Source: Physcomitrium patens
Taxonomy: Eukaryota; Streptophyta; Bryopsida; Funariales; Funariaceae
Assembly: GCF_000002425.4 (NCBI RefSeq)
Contig: NC_037266.1
Location: 10,773,817 to 10,837,816, forward strand
Length of the DNA stretch: 64,000 nucleotides
Direction: 5' to 3'
Shown: piece by piece, positions 25,459 through 37,296 of the stretch
Position numbering within the stretch: the stretch's first letter is position 1
How the letters are laid out: each line of letters starts with the position of its first letter
Notes under the pieces: generated by a model
Told to the model about the DNA's origin: nothing
Databases searched by the model: none
What the model saw: only the letters and a program-made list of their open reading frames with translations
Position numbers and translations under genes: made by a program

Positions 25459-25785
25459 TATTAAAGAAAAGAAGTCTTAAAAGCTACAAATACTTAGCAT
25501 CAACAAGGATTATACTCTAAGAGAAGTGTGGAAAAAGATATCTCTTACTTCCAACACCTTTTACTTATAGGTGAAGTTTACATGCCAAGTACATAGACTT
25601 CATCTAGACTCACCTTCATCCTTTCAATTAGATCTAGATTCATCTTAATCTAGGTGCCATCTTAAAACCCTAGTCGTGGCCATAGTAACTTCTTTTAATC
25701 CTTTGGTAACTTTTGAATATTAGCAACTTACTATGATTAATTTTTATGAGGTTGTAATTAAGTAAGAACTTGTTGATCTTCAACA
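25459..25785 (-). repeat. copia 5' LTR
   Basis: On minus it starts TGTTGAAGATCAACAAG, a common copia LTR start. The sequence just inside it (GGTTATAGGCCC, minus) should hold the primer-binding site but does not match the initiator-Met type that I know. Confidence 0.85.
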
Positions 25786-26097
25786 AGATATTCAATGCCT
25801 TGGCAGTTTCATGTATTCTATGCTTAGAAAGGCATTTTTTAGTACTTCGTGATTCTTTTATAGTGGAAATTTTTGTGTATAAGCACCTTAAAGTGGATTT
25901 TGTATTGGTGCAAAATTCAATTCAATAGAATTAAAATTGAAGTCGTGGTGATTTTTAGAGTAGAAAGAAATTACTACCATAATTAGAATATAATTGAAGT
26001 TAGTGATTTCTATCTCTTCAATCATTTATATTATTGATTTTATATTATACTTTTAATTTTTAAATGCTTGAGGATGTGTAGGTTAAGAGAGGGTGGA
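25786..26097 (+). mobile_element. 3' internal end of an F-lineage element
   Basis: Non-coding. Its last 30 bases (GAGGATGTGTAGG then AAGAGAGGGTGGA) align with the sequence before the 3' LTR of element F (GAGGATGCACAAG then AGAGGGGGATAGA, minus strand near 49201-49230). This marks the next LTR as a 3' LTR with its polypurine tract. Confidence 0.5.
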
Positions 26098-27425
26098 TGT
26101 TGTTATGTAATACAACTATATAGTGAAACTATAATCAAAATTGAATTTCTAATTAATATCTAATTATCTTAATTTAATAATAATTTGAAGTATCTAAACA
26201 TGGCTTTTATAAAAAACCTCTTAGATTGTTTTCTTATCTTAATAGTTAGTAGGTTGAAGGTTAGTTAGTAATTTTACCTTCTAAGCTATCGAGATTCTTT
26301 TATTACTTTAGAAAGATCATAAATTGATAAAATCAAATTAAAAGAGATAAATAATTAATATAATTGATACTAAGATTAAGTCGAGGATAGGATTAGAGTA
26401 AAAAATCCTTAAGATATGTTATATTGATACTTAAGGATCGACCATTTGTGAGATAGGATTAAAATAAAATTTCTGGCCATTAAAAGGACCACCTAGGATA
26501 AAATAGGATTTCATTGGAAGATTGAAGATTAGAATTTGAGGGCTAGGTTGGAGCTTGTTCCAAAGACATAAGATTGGTTTTGGTAGGATTCAGAATGACT
26601 TAGCAATTATTGTTGAAAGTCAAGGTTTGTATTGAAAACTTGGGATTTATGAAATGAAATTAGGGCTAGTACTCTTGGCTAGTTTGTAAAATTGGTATTA
26701 CATCTATGATTCAAATTTAGGTAGTGCTTGGTTAATTAGGTGTTTTAAGTGTACATAAAATTTTATAATAATCCAACGGTGCAATTGAGAGATATCTAGA
26801 TTTTGGTACAAGAACATATTAAAAGTTGGCAGTTTGGGGTTGGATAAAGTTTCTATGATATCGAAAGATCTACTAGTTGGATCTAGATGAAATTTGGCAT
26901 GGTATTGAAGGACTTAAAGATCAAGTTGCACACCAATTTTGAATCAAATTTAATAGTTGAAGAAGGAGAAATCATTTCTGGAACATTTGTTTCACCTTTC
27001 AAGTTAGCGGCTGAGTGATATCAATGCAATTTTTGGAGATTTTCTTACAATTTGTAAGTTGGATTGGGCTGAAAATTCTAAGGCATGTACAAGACTTACA
27101 TTGACAATTGTATGCAAAATTTTACATCAAGTGAACGGTAAGATTAGAAGTTACAACTTGTCAAAGCTCACTGATTAGAGTTGGGACTTGTAAGAAAAAT
27201 ATAAATTGCTTAAATATGAAAGTAATGAGATAATTGAAGTTTATATGTGATTGAAGCTACTAAAAAGAATGTTTTTTAGCACTTTTGAATTAGAATTTGA
27301 ATTATATTCTTCTCATTTGAGTGAAACCTATTAGGATTTCTCGGATACATGTAAAATAGAGCGTTACCTTCAACAGCTAAGTACCTGGTGTATTTCCAAG
27401 TATGAAAATATGTTATACAACAACA
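26098..27425 (+). mobile_element. C1 LTR, F lineage
   Basis: TGTTGTTATG at the start and ACAACAACA at the end, 1328 bases. It aligns over its length with the LTR in G (44252-46135) and more distantly with the F LTRs, including the CTAAGTACCTGG terminus. It sits between the A LTR element's leader and its gag, so it is an insertion there. Flanks GTGGA/AAAGA do not form a clear duplication, and the left one is the polypurine tract. Confidence 0.7.
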
Positions 27426-28880
27426 AAAGACTAGATAATTTATAAGAGGTCAAAAAATTAGCTCAAGTAATTAAAAATATCAATAAGTAGGAAGAACAAA
27501 TGTAGAGGAATGAAGATCATAGAATACCTAGCTTTATTCTAATACATGCTCAAAATATAGGAAATTCCTAAGAGAATTTGTATGAGACTAAGGGAATCCA
27601 ATTTCAACCTATGTATTACTATCCAACCACTTTAGAGGTTAGATTGCCTTCCAACCTTCTTGAATTGATTTACCTAGAAGATAGGAATAGATAGAAAGAG
27701 GACTTTAAGAATGAAGTCCTTCAAAGTCAACAAGGATTTCAAAATGAACTTGCCCAACAAATGAAGGCTATGTAAGAACAGATGACTCTTTTAATTAAGA
27801 GTCAAAATCCAAACCAAATCCCACCTTCTATAGAATCTAGTAGACACACCTTAAGGCTTTGATTCACTCAATGCAGCCAATCAGGGCACACAAGTCAATT
27901 CTATTTAAACCAACAAAATTACTAGCAAAACTAGAGAAGGCTACAATTGTATACTCTATCTCATAAAAATCATAGTATGACAAGTTACAATTTCCAATTC
28001 CAACCTCAAGAAAATTTCACCTAAGGTTTTAAGAATCTACAATGACAACAACATGAGGTGCACCACCTTTGCAAGAAAAGACATCTACTAGGTAGTTGTT
28101 GGATAGAAAATATGATAATATGTAGAAATTTTGGAAGAAACCATCCTATAAACATGTACAGGTAACTTGACAAGGTGATTTTTTAAAAATTTCTATAAAG
28201 AAATTATCAACCACAAGTCCTATACCAATTGAAGAGGGCAAGAAATCCAAATCTAGATAATATTTTAAGATCTTCTAACATGTTTTATGATTATAATAAT
28301 AATCATCAAATCTAACACCTTCTCTTAGGTTTAAATACATAAAAAGGATTTATTTCATTAAGCATGGATCAACCTCAATATAGCGAACAAAATAAGGAAA
28401 GACATTCACAAGATGTAAGATATTTGGAAATACCAATTGAAGAATAAGATTCTCAAATTCTTAAAGATCAACCATTGTCTTTTCACACATATTACATCTC
28501 TCATGAAGAACCACCTAATAAGGATAAATGGCTTCTTAATATGCCAGCTTTGGGAGTTATGACAAGACGTAGGTATACTAGTCTTCTTTCTCCTAATTCA
28601 ATTGATAGTGAAAATTATTCAAAAGATTTTTTTTACTTTTCAAATTTGAATGAAGCCTTTAAAAGAGACAATAGCTAGTATTAAAGATTCTAAAGAATTA
28701 TCTCAAGCCATTGAATCTAAGCAAAGTAGATTGCCAAGAAATTCAAAAGAAAATATTCAAACAAAGGAATTTTCTTCTAAGAAAGAGTGAGAAGGCCCTA
28801 AAATTTCCAACTTTGAATTTAATCCTCTACTTCAACCTAAAAGTGAGAATGAAGTTGGATCATATGATTTATGAGAGGAT
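27426..28880 (+). pseudogene. Tat/Athila-like gypsy gag region, broken
   Basis: Reading frames with many stops resemble a gypsy gag with Gln- and Asn-rich stretches (for example around 27700-27800). A 67-residue open piece at 28475-28678 follows. No CCHC knuckle was found. Assignment rests on position before the protease and on composition. Confidence 0.5.
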
Positions 28881-29948
28881 TTGAGAAAAATCAAGGCATA
28901 CATGAAAATTGCTCAATTATTAGAGATTTTTGTAATAATGAAAAAGAGCTTTAAAATAGGACTTTTTATTAAAAGATATCAAAGATTTAAAATAAAAATC
29001 CAAGCTAATGTTAGAACTATTCAAGAAGCACAAGAAATAAAAATAATTGAGTTAAAAGGGTCTATAGTAGATAAAATCATACCTTACACCATTGTTCATA
29101 GAGGTAGTAGTTTAAACATTATGCCAGTGAGAACTATAAAAAACTTAGGATTTAGTATCATTGGACCTTCTCTATTTATAATCAATATGATTAATTAAAG
29201 CTAAGATATACCTCTTAGATAAATAAGTGATTGTAGGATGATGACAAGAGGTGAAGAATACTCCTTCATATTTCATATGATTTGCATGTGTGCTAGTAAA
29301 AATTCATATCTATTGCTTTTAAGTAGACCTTGGTTAAGGACAACTAATACAAAAATTGATTGGGGAAGTAAAAAGCTCCATATCATCAATAGGATACTAG
29401 AAAACTTGACTAAAATCTTTATTCAATTCCAAAGATTGTCTTTAGCCAAAACTTTATCTCACTCTTCAAAAGATGAGATTTTAATTCTTCAACCACAAAA
29501 AGGATTTAAAAAAAAAATTAGGTTTACTGATTTGGTAGCAATAAAGGTAGTTCACTCAAGTATGGTTGAACCAACTCTATTAGGATGTATGGACCTTAGA
29601 CTATATGATTGAAAAGATGATGGAAAATTCACACAATGATTAAAGGATCATCCAAGTTCAAGTATGAATGAAGTTGTAAATATAAATTTTATAGAAAGTT
29701 TTGCCACTTACCAAGATAATGATTTAGAAAGAAATTTAACAACCCTAGTTGAGGACATAAAAATTAAAGATGTCTTTGAGATGAACTTTGATAGTACTAA
29801 AGTTCATGAATTAGATGACTTAATAGAAGAAGACAACCTTAGTCCACCCTTACAATTTAAACAATCTTCTAGTCGTCTTATGGCTAGAAATGACATAGAT
29901 ATCTATCCACAAATTCCAAATGATTGGTATAAAGGCTCTACTAAATAA
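28881..29948 (+). pseudogene. gypsy protease region, broken
   Basis: Open pieces 28881-29198, 29238-29612 and 29664-29948. The aspartic protease box, normally DTGSS or DSGSS, reads HRGSSLNIMP near 29098, so the catalytic Asp is lost. Further on, LSRPWLRTTN (near 29320) corresponds to the usual LGRPWL flap-side motif. An acidic linker to RT follows. Confidence 0.7.
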
Positions 29949-30640
29949 GCTTATGTATACAACCTTGATTATAAATTAATGGATGTGTCTTTGGAGAATC
30001 AGAATCCAAAACTCATCAAAGTAGGAATTCAATTTATAAAATTAAAACTCCCTTTTATGGTGAAAGAGGTACAAAGGACATTGGGACATATAAGGTGGTA
30101 TCAAGAAGTCATACAAGATTATACTACACTTTCCATGCCTATAATTTGATTAATATAAAAAGAAATAAAATTTAAATGGGATAAAAAATGCCAAGAGGCA
30201 TTTGATATCCTTAAAAAAAAACTTAGTACTTTTTCCATTTTATGACCTTCTAATTGATCATTGTCCTTCCATATACTTTGTGACCCTTCATTTGTAGCTG
30301 TAGAGAGCATATTGTATCAAGTAAATAGAGAGAAAGACAAAGACTATTCTATAGCCTTTGCTAGTAGGCAATTGAATCATGTAGAAAGGAATTATACTAC
30401 CATGGAATATGAATGCCTTAATATGGTTTTTTCCATTAGACATTATCTTCTCTTAAATATAGTGGTATTTTTTTATAGACTACATGACAATCAAGTACCT
30501 TATGAATAAGGCTAATTTAAGTAGTAGACTTATAAGGTGGATACTTCTACTAGATTATTCTTCTAGTGATTATTTGATTATATAGTGGAATATAAGCCAA
30601 GAAGGATGCACAAGTAAGTAGATTATTTATCTAGGTTGTT
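29949..30640 (+). pseudogene. gypsy RT remnant and RNase H; RT core deleted
   Basis: After a segment resembling the N-terminal RT linker (about 30005-30040) the sequence jumps to the RT thumb/connection (TLGHIRWYQEVIQDY, 30075-30120; FKWDKKCQEAFDILKK, 30170-30220). The whole palm domain with the YxDD box is missing. RNase H follows (IAFASRQLNHVERNYTTMEYE, split here by position: 30345-30410). The element cannot have been autonomous after this deletion. Confidence 0.75.
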
Positions 30641-30740
30641 AAACCAAATTGGTGAAGTCCCAATTGATGATACATTGATAGATGAAACCTTATTTATCAT
30701 TTCAATCTTACCCACTTGATATGAATTAATTACTAAGTTT

Positions 30741-31965
30741 GTGACAACTCAAGCCTTCCCTCCTCATCTTTCTAAAATAAAACATAAGAAGGTAAGAACT
30801 AATAGTAGGCACTTTGCCATAGTTGGTAGCAAATTATATAGATGTGGAGTTGACAAGATGTTAATGAGGTGTGTAATGGAAGAAGAAATTCCTATAATTC
30901 TATCGGTATATCACAATAGTACATACAAGGGTCACTTTTGAAGAACCTTAATAGGCCAAAAAATACTTAAAGTAGGTTATTATTGGCCTATATTATTTCA
31001 AGATGCATATAGATATACTAAGACATGCAACGCATGTCAACAATATGCTAGGAATGACCTAAAGATGAGTTTGCCTTTTTATATGTGTCTACCTTTAGTT
31101 TTCTTTGAAAAATATAGAATTGATTATATTAAAGAGGTCCACTCTAATTCTACTAGTAGTATAAAATATATAGTGGTATCAATCAAATACTTGATCAAGT
31201 GGGTTGAGGCAAAGATAGTTAAAGCCAACAATGCCAAACAGACCGCCAAATATTTGTATGAACAAATCATTACTAGGTTTGGATGTCCAAAAATCCTAAT
31301 TATTAATAGAAGCCAATATTTTTTAAATGAAGTGATAGAAGATTTGACCTTCCAATTTAAAATTGATCATAGAAAAACTACTCCTTATCACCCTCAAATA
31401 AATGAGCATATAGAAAGGATAAATCAAACCTTGATTAATATTTTTAAAAAAATTATCACAACATCTAAAAGAATTGAGATACAAAGCTTCTTACAGTCTT
31501 ATGGGCTTATAGAACAACGTTTAAAGTGACAACCTAAGCAACTCTATTTTCTTTGGTTTATGGCATAGAAGCTATTTCATCAATTGAATTTGAAATTATT
31601 TCCCTATGAATTACTTTAAAAGAAAGATTCTCAACTAAATAATCTTTAATTAATAGACTAGAAGAATTAAAAGGTCTAGATGAGACCAGAAGATGGAATG
31701 CTCAACATATAGAGGCCATGCAAAGTAGAAGAAAAATTACCTTTGATAAGCGACATAAGGTTAAAATCTTTAAGCCTAGTATGTTAGTTTAATTAGAAGA
31801 TACTAGGAAATTAGATTTTCTAGAAAAATTTGATGCCATATGGTTAGGCCTCTACTTAGTTAAAGAAGTCTTTTCAAATAACTCAATTTGGCTACAAACA
31901 TTCAATAGGAAAGATTTTCCTATGAGGACATTTGAAAATAGATATAAAGAATATAGAGTGTGATT
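30741..31965 (+). pseudogene. gypsy integrase (Tat-like), broken
   Basis: Zinc-binding part has HNSTYKGH (30912-30940) and CNACQQ (31027-31045). The core has the first Asp in RIDYIKE (near 31115), while the second, in the usual DxG, is Asn (IINRSQYF, near 31300); HPQINEHIE keeps the Glu (near 31395). The C-terminal part with LDETRRWNAQH (31675-31710) and FDKRHKVK is typical of the Tat lineage, and no chromodomain follows. Stops and frameshifts at about 31528 and later. Confidence 0.8.
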
Positions 31966-32031
31966 TTTATCATACACAAAGTCAAATGACTCATCCTCAA
32001 ATTCACCCTTATTCAATTCCTTAAGTAGCAA

Positions 32032-32109
32032 ATTATCAAATTGGATGGAATTTAGAAGCTAGAATATTGAATTATCAAATTGGATGGAATTTAGAAGCTA
32101 GAATATTGG
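32032..32109. repeat. 39-base tandem duplication
   Basis: Two copies, 32032-32070 and 32071-32109, identical except for the last base. The unit length is a multiple of three. Confidence 0.95.
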
Positions 32110-32226
32110 AATTCAAGATAAGCTATAGTCATATTCATTTGTCTTGTCTTCTTTTCAATTTAGTTCCTTCACAAAATAATTAGAGATATTTTAACTGAAA
32201 GAGGTAAGTATTCGATGAGACTTTCA

Positions 32227-32273
<47 letters not shown>

Positions 32274-32329
32274 TATATATATATATAAAGAATTATGAGA
32301 ATGTATCTTAATAAATGTCCAAAGGGCAT

Positions 32330-32391
32330 AGAAAGTTGGTCAGGTTAGAGGTTGTCAAGTGAGTGTTCCGGATTTGAATCCGGTTGGAAAA
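32330..32391 (+). repeat. tRNA-like patch, possible SINE relic
   Basis: TGGTCAGGTTAGAGG (A-box-like) is followed about 30 bases later by GGATTTGAATCC (B-box-like, usual GGTTCGANTCC) within a CCGGA/TCCGG hairpin. No full cloverleaf can be folded by eye, so it is not a tRNA gene. Confidence 0.35.
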
Positions 32392-32561
32392 AATCGATTA
32401 TCTCAATGAGCTAGTATTAGTGCAAGAAAAGACTAATCTTGATACCTAATAGATATATAGAACTTAAAAGGTTGATAGTAAAATCCTCTCATATTAAGGA
32501 AGAATCTAAAAAGATCACTTTCTTATTTCGAAGTTTTTTTATTTTTATTTTTATTTATTTT

Positions 32562-32606
<45 letters not shown>

Positions 32607-32830
32607 ATCATTAAATCTTAGATTAGAATTAATTTTTTTTTATCTTTCTTATTTAGATCTATAGAAAAAAACCTACTTTAGTTCCTTCAGATTAAAAGCA
32701 AATCATTCATTTTTATCTTAGATAGTTGTTAAAATACTTTTGTAAATAATTCTTTTTTTTATTAATTAGTATTTTGGAAAGTCAGCTCTAGATTCTTCTC
32801 CTTTGCAAGTCGTCCTAAATAGTCACCATG

Positions 32831-33972
32831 TATGAGTCATCAAATTGATCCACTTATTATTTTAGGATAAAAATATGCATTTAGAATGCTTTAAATCACA
32901 GTATATAATGAATAGTGTAGAAATCCTTAGAAAAATAGAGAATTTAAATGTTAGTGGTAGAAATGGAGTCTTAATAAGTCTTGGAAGCAATTATCTTCAT
33001 TGGTTTAGTATTTTTATTTATTATTATATATTGAGGATTATTTATTAAGACCAATATTTATATTGGTCTTCTATTTATATGCACTACTTATAAAAACTAT
33101 AAATATTACTAGTTAGAAGAAGCATGAAAAAGAACCTCATATCATTTTAGTTATTGATATAAAAAATAGGATTTATTGTGGATTTAAATTAATTTTTATT
33201 ATTATAAAAAATCACCAATGTAGAAAAATTTAGACTTAAATAGATATTATAAATATAGAAATATTATAGGATTTTTTTAAAATTTATTTAAAATTTATAT
33301 AGTATTTTTTAGGAATTTTTAGAGTAATTTTTAAGATCTTAGTAAAAATGAGTTTTATCACTTTGGAAGCCTTTATGAAGAAATGGAGGAAGATTTGAAG
33401 GTCACTCGAGGTCCCTGTGCTAATTTGGTATTTTTGAACACTTTGGTGAGGTCAAAAATATAAAAATATTGATCCCTCTAGTAGAAAATAGTATAGTCTT
33501 TATAAGAAGGATAAGACTAAGGCCTTGTGGCCTCTTATAGATACCCATATATATTACATGTGAGCCTTGGTGAGGCTCGAATCCTTGATCTATAAGCAAG
33601 TTATCCTTGAGGTAAAATATTTTTACTTATCTTTTTAATTATTCACTTTCTATCTTTAAATTTTCATAACTTACTCATAGTAATTCGGATTTATATGTTT
33701 CTTAGACCATTACAAAGCTAAAAAAATTAATTATCTAAAAATATACTTTTAAATTTTATTTTTTATTTTTTATTAGATAAAAAATCATTGAACAGATTTT
33801 GACCAAATTTTGAATTGTGTACTTACTTCATATCATTTATTTCAATTGTTTTGTGATTGTTCTTCTTTTGTTCTTGTTATTTGCTTACTTCACTTCACGC
33901 CACCAATTACAAGAAACTCTTAATTAAGGCCATCTTGTAACTTGGATTGAGTAGTGAAAATTTATGCTTATA
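32831..33972 (+). mobile_element. family A LTR, right end of a large element
   Basis: Direct partner of 19019-20153. It starts TATGAGTCATC, sharing with its partner the same G-to-A change at the second base. The shared mutation and the 99 percent block over 970 bases contrast with the diverged last 170 bases. It is followed directly by the remainder of the interrupted outer A LTR. Confidence 0.75.
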
Positions 33973-34355
33973 CTTACTATCTTTAAGATGCTACAATCCA
34001 TATGGAACTTGTGCACCTCCTTTCTTATAAGGACTACACTAGCTGCTGGTCCTCCTATTTTTTATTAGTAAAATAAATAATTTTACATTATTGACTTCAT
34101 CATGATTCTTAAAAACATCCAATTAGTCCAAGAACTTTTCTAGCCTTCAAATCTTGCTCTATTTTTTTATAATGGCTTACAAAGTGGTAAAATAATTGCT
34201 TCTAAGACTTATTAAGCCTCTAATTCTACAATTAACTCCCTAATTTTTTATTTGTCTAAAGATTTTTATATTATTTATCATATATTATAGTTTTTAGTAC
34301 TTTAAATATATATTTTCATTCTTAAACAACTAGTGAATCAATTTGATGACTCACA
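33973..34355 (-). mobile_element. family A LTR, second part of the split copy
   Basis: Corresponds to 11128-11878 with about 370 bases deleted near 34190, ending GATGACTCACA. Flanking bases of the rejoined copy (TATCC at 18540-18544; TGTCT at 34356-34360) differ only by transitions, as expected for an old target duplication. Confidence 0.7.
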
Positions 34356-34487
34356 TGTCTCTTGATTGTTAACTTGAAGGCTGATGATAAAATTTGAGCA
34401 ATATTTTTTTTTCTCTAATTATTAATTTCAGATCCAATTGGTATATAGCTTAATATATTAGTCTATTAAAACCATGCCAAATTTCTC
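34356..34487 (-). mobile_element. C3 LTR, continuation
   Basis: Reverse complement matches C1 around 26890-27010 (the TTTGGCATGG stretch). It continues the LTR part at 18135-18544 across the inserted family A DNA and stops at a junction with chromovirus coding sequence, so the 5' half of this LTR is missing. Confidence 0.55.
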
Positions 34488-35867
34488 TTTTTTTCAATGA
34501 AAGAGACATGACAAACTCCATAGGAGGACATGACAAACTCCATCTAATAGCTTTTCATTCCAAAAAAATTTCAATACCCAAGCATAATTATGAAATCGAC
34601 GACAAAGAGCTCCTTGTAATTGTAAATTCATTTTAAGAATAACATCATTATTTAGAAGGCACCTTGAGTCAAATCACAAAGTATATTGTTCACAAGAACT
34701 TCAAATATTTCATGTCAATACATATTTTGAATCATTGTTAAGCTTGTTGGAGCATGTCTTTATTAAGATTTGATTTCAAGATTACTTATTCACTTGAAAA
34801 ATAATAAGGTTTGCTGAACGTTCTTTCTAGAAATTCTTATCTTATACCAAAAGAAAGAAATATATCTTTTGATTAATAAAGAACAATTTTCTTCAAGCTG
34901 AAGCATTTTCATCTTTGAGAAATAAAATCAATATTGATTATTGATTCAATTTTTGTTGAAAAAATTCAATTAAGTATTTCCTTTGATCCTCTTGTCCATG
35001 ATATCAATAATAATTCTTCTAAATCTCATCAAATTTCTAAGTTTGAGTTCAAAAAAAACCTACTCTATTTCAAGAGATAATTATATATTCCAAAAGGTGG
35101 AGCACGATTATGTGTTCTTCAAACTTATCATGACTTTTCAACAGCCAAACATTTTAGATATAATAAGACTTTGGAACTAATATAAAGAAATTTTTAGTGG
35201 CTTCAAATATGAAAGGCAGTCAAAGACTTTGTATAATCATGTGATATTTGTTCAAGATCCAAAACTCCTCACTATCAATCTTATGGACTTCTTTAGCCTT
35301 TATCTATTCTGAAACAACTATAATCTTTTATTTCTATAGATTTTATCACAAATCTTTCAATCTTAGATTTATATGATTCTATATTTATAGTAATAGATTA
35401 ATTTACCAAGATCGCACATTTTATACCATATACAAAATCTATCACAAGTGAAGAAATAACCAAAATTTTTCTTAATAATATCTATTGCTATCATAAATTT
35501 TCTAAAAATATTATATTAGATAGGAGGATTCAATTTATATCAAGATTTTGGAGAACCTTATTTAAGATTTTAAAGGTGGATATAATGCTCTCTTTGGCTT
35601 TTAATCCTCAAACTAATAGATAAATACAATGGGTGAATCAAGTTTTGGAGCAATACTTGAGGTGTATCATCAACTATCATTAAAATGATAAGACAATTCT
35701 TTTATCATTGATAGATTTTGTATATAATAATTTGGTATATTCTTCCATTCAACAAACATCTCTCTTTGCAAACTATGATTATTATCTACAACTTGATACT
35801 TTTGACTTTTCAAAAGTTGATAATCTTATCGCAAAAGATTTGACAAATCATGCATCAGAGCTACATG
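34488..35867 (+). pseudogene. chromovirus RNase H-integrase, plus strand, broken
   Basis: Clear translation with stops: HNYEIDDKELL (RNase H, 34583-34615), the linker up to 35100, the zinc-binding His pair, CDICSRSK (35245-35270), the integrase first Asp (SIDFITN, about 35332), a second position LDRRIQF where the usual DxG is changed, and NPQTNR (about 35605). The frame continues at 63936 once the nested insertions are removed. It is the host of everything between. Confidence 0.75.
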
Positions 35868-36006
35868 TGTGAGTCATCAATTGGACTCATTAGTTATTTT
35901 AGGATAAAAAAATGTATTTAGAGTGTTTAAAAATATAATATATGGTGAATAGTATAGAAATCTTTAGAAAAATAGAAAATTAAAGTGTTAATTGTAGAAC
36001 TAGAGT
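35868..36006 (+). mobile_element. family A solo LTR, first part of a split copy
   Basis: Starts TGTGAGTCATC. It continues at 62875-63935; the joined length (about 1200) equals that of the intact copy at 10663-11878. Host flanks ACATG (35863-35867) and ATATA (63936-63940) differ by transitions only. It is interrupted by element G. Confidence 0.8.
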
Positions 36007-36181
36007 TGTCATGGATATACAAGTAAAGAAAGTTTGAGAAGATTTTAAGAGGTTTTAGAAGATTTTAAGAAGGTTCTTATAGATCCTAAAAGATTTCAAA
36101 AGGTTTTAAAAGATTCCAATGGATTTAAAAAGGTTTTAAAAGATTTTCATAGATTCTAAGAAAGTTCTGGAAGGTCATAGG
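36007..36181 (+). repeat. G 5' LTR, first half
   Basis: TGTCATGGATATAC at the start, colinear with 62408-62580. It contains tandem degenerate copies of GGTTTTAGAAGATT. D is inserted after 36181. Confidence 0.85.
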
Positions 36182-36738
36182 TATCAAGGATAAGAACTTG
36201 ATAAAAAAAATAAACAAGTGATACTTCTCTCAAAGAAAGATGATAAAATAGAAATAACTCAATATGTATATTAAGAAAGAAAATGAAATGGCTATTGCCA
36301 AAAGACAAGAAAACTAGAGACCCTTGAAATTAGACTAGAAGCAAGAAAGTAGTTGACAAGAGTGAAGAGGGCTTCACTCTTCTCTCTATTTATACTATCT
36401 AACTAAGGGCTACATGGCGATGTTCTATAGGACCTCCAGTATGTGTTGACTTTGTAGGACACATGCGTTGACTTACAAGGCAAGTTTTTCTATGTGTGGG
36501 CCACATAATTAGTTTGATCTTCAATCTAATAATATATATGGCACATGGCCAACTTATTGACTATGTTTCTATTCCAAAAAATCAATTAAAGATCTCTATA
36601 AAGTCAAAATAGCATCTATAAAGCTTCTAAGAAGCTTCCATAGTAAATACTATAGAATTAACTTACTTTTACTTACTTTTATTTACTTCTACATATTTAT
36701 ATATGTAATTATTGGTATACATGCGTATGTCCATGACA
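36182..36738 (-). repeat. D 3' LTR
   Basis: Plus-strand ends TATCAAGGATAAG and GTCCATGACA. A polypurine tract AGAAAGAGAAATAA (minus) lies directly beside it at 36739-36752. Confidence 0.9.
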
Positions 36739-37296
36739 TTATTTCTCTTTCTAGAGATAAGTTCCACGAGGAGCGATCATCATATGTTGAAGAAATCTAT
36801 GATGTGATGAATTGTATTTACCACATACTCTGATCTTTGTTCTCTTCAAAGATGATTGATAGGGCTTCTCAACCATGGATAGTGTTCTATACCAAGGCGA
36901 GAAGACCACCCAGTTATTTAATTGTTATTGTGGCCTTTATAACTTCTTTCAAATAAAATATTTGAAACACCATCAAGAGTTGTTCCTTCCTCTAGTAAAA
37001 TCACCAAACATTGGGAGTTCCTTCCAAGGTCAAGATACCAAATGCATTGTATCTCGCCATCTATCCTACGAAAAATATATCATTCTTGAAGATCTTCATC
37101 TCGATTGCGTCGTCTTGAAGGTTGTGACAATCGTAATATCTCGTCCAGTAAGTCATCAAATGAAGGCTCTTGAGTCAAATCTATTGGTTGTTGATTCTCC
37201 ATCTTTTCAGCATGACAACTACAAAGAAGCTACAAATAAGGATTGAAAGTAGAATATTATCTTTCGTAGATCTTATTTTTTTTGTAAGAAAGATTT

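Larger units (their letters stand above)
20532..25785 (-). mobile_element. Ty1/copia LTR retrotransposon
   Basis: A 5254-base element bounded by direct repeats 20532-20857 (3' LTR, 326 bases) and 25459-25785 (5' LTR, 327 bases). Both start TGTT on minus, and the repeats differ at many sites. A polypurine tract AGTAAAGTAGGAG (minus) sits just inside the 3' LTR. Gene order is the copia order: gag, protease, integrase, RT, RNase H. The protein is broken by stops and frameshifts and several catalytic residues are changed, so it is dead. Flanks AGAGG/AGATA are not a clear target duplication. Confidence 0.9.
31966..32830. other. 3' non-coding part of the A-LTR element
   Basis: Contains a 39-base tandem duplication, two TA microsatellites (32229-32287 and 32567-32603) and a tRNA-like patch at 32330-32391. 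No reading frame is convincing. No polypurine tract is evident directly before the LTR at 32831. Confidence 0.5.

Noticed and set aside
20532..25785. Active copia element
   Set aside because: Protease, integrase and zinc-knuckle key residues are changed, LTRs differ at many sites and frames are broken.
32340..32391. Functional tRNA gene
   Set aside because: Only box-like motifs and a T-arm-like hairpin are present; no acceptor stem or anticodon arm could be paired.
36875..37246. 123-residue plus-strand frame
   Set aside because: It lies in the 3' internal region of D, on the opposite strand, with no motif; the related stretches at 4117-4447 and 12260-12540 do not keep it open.
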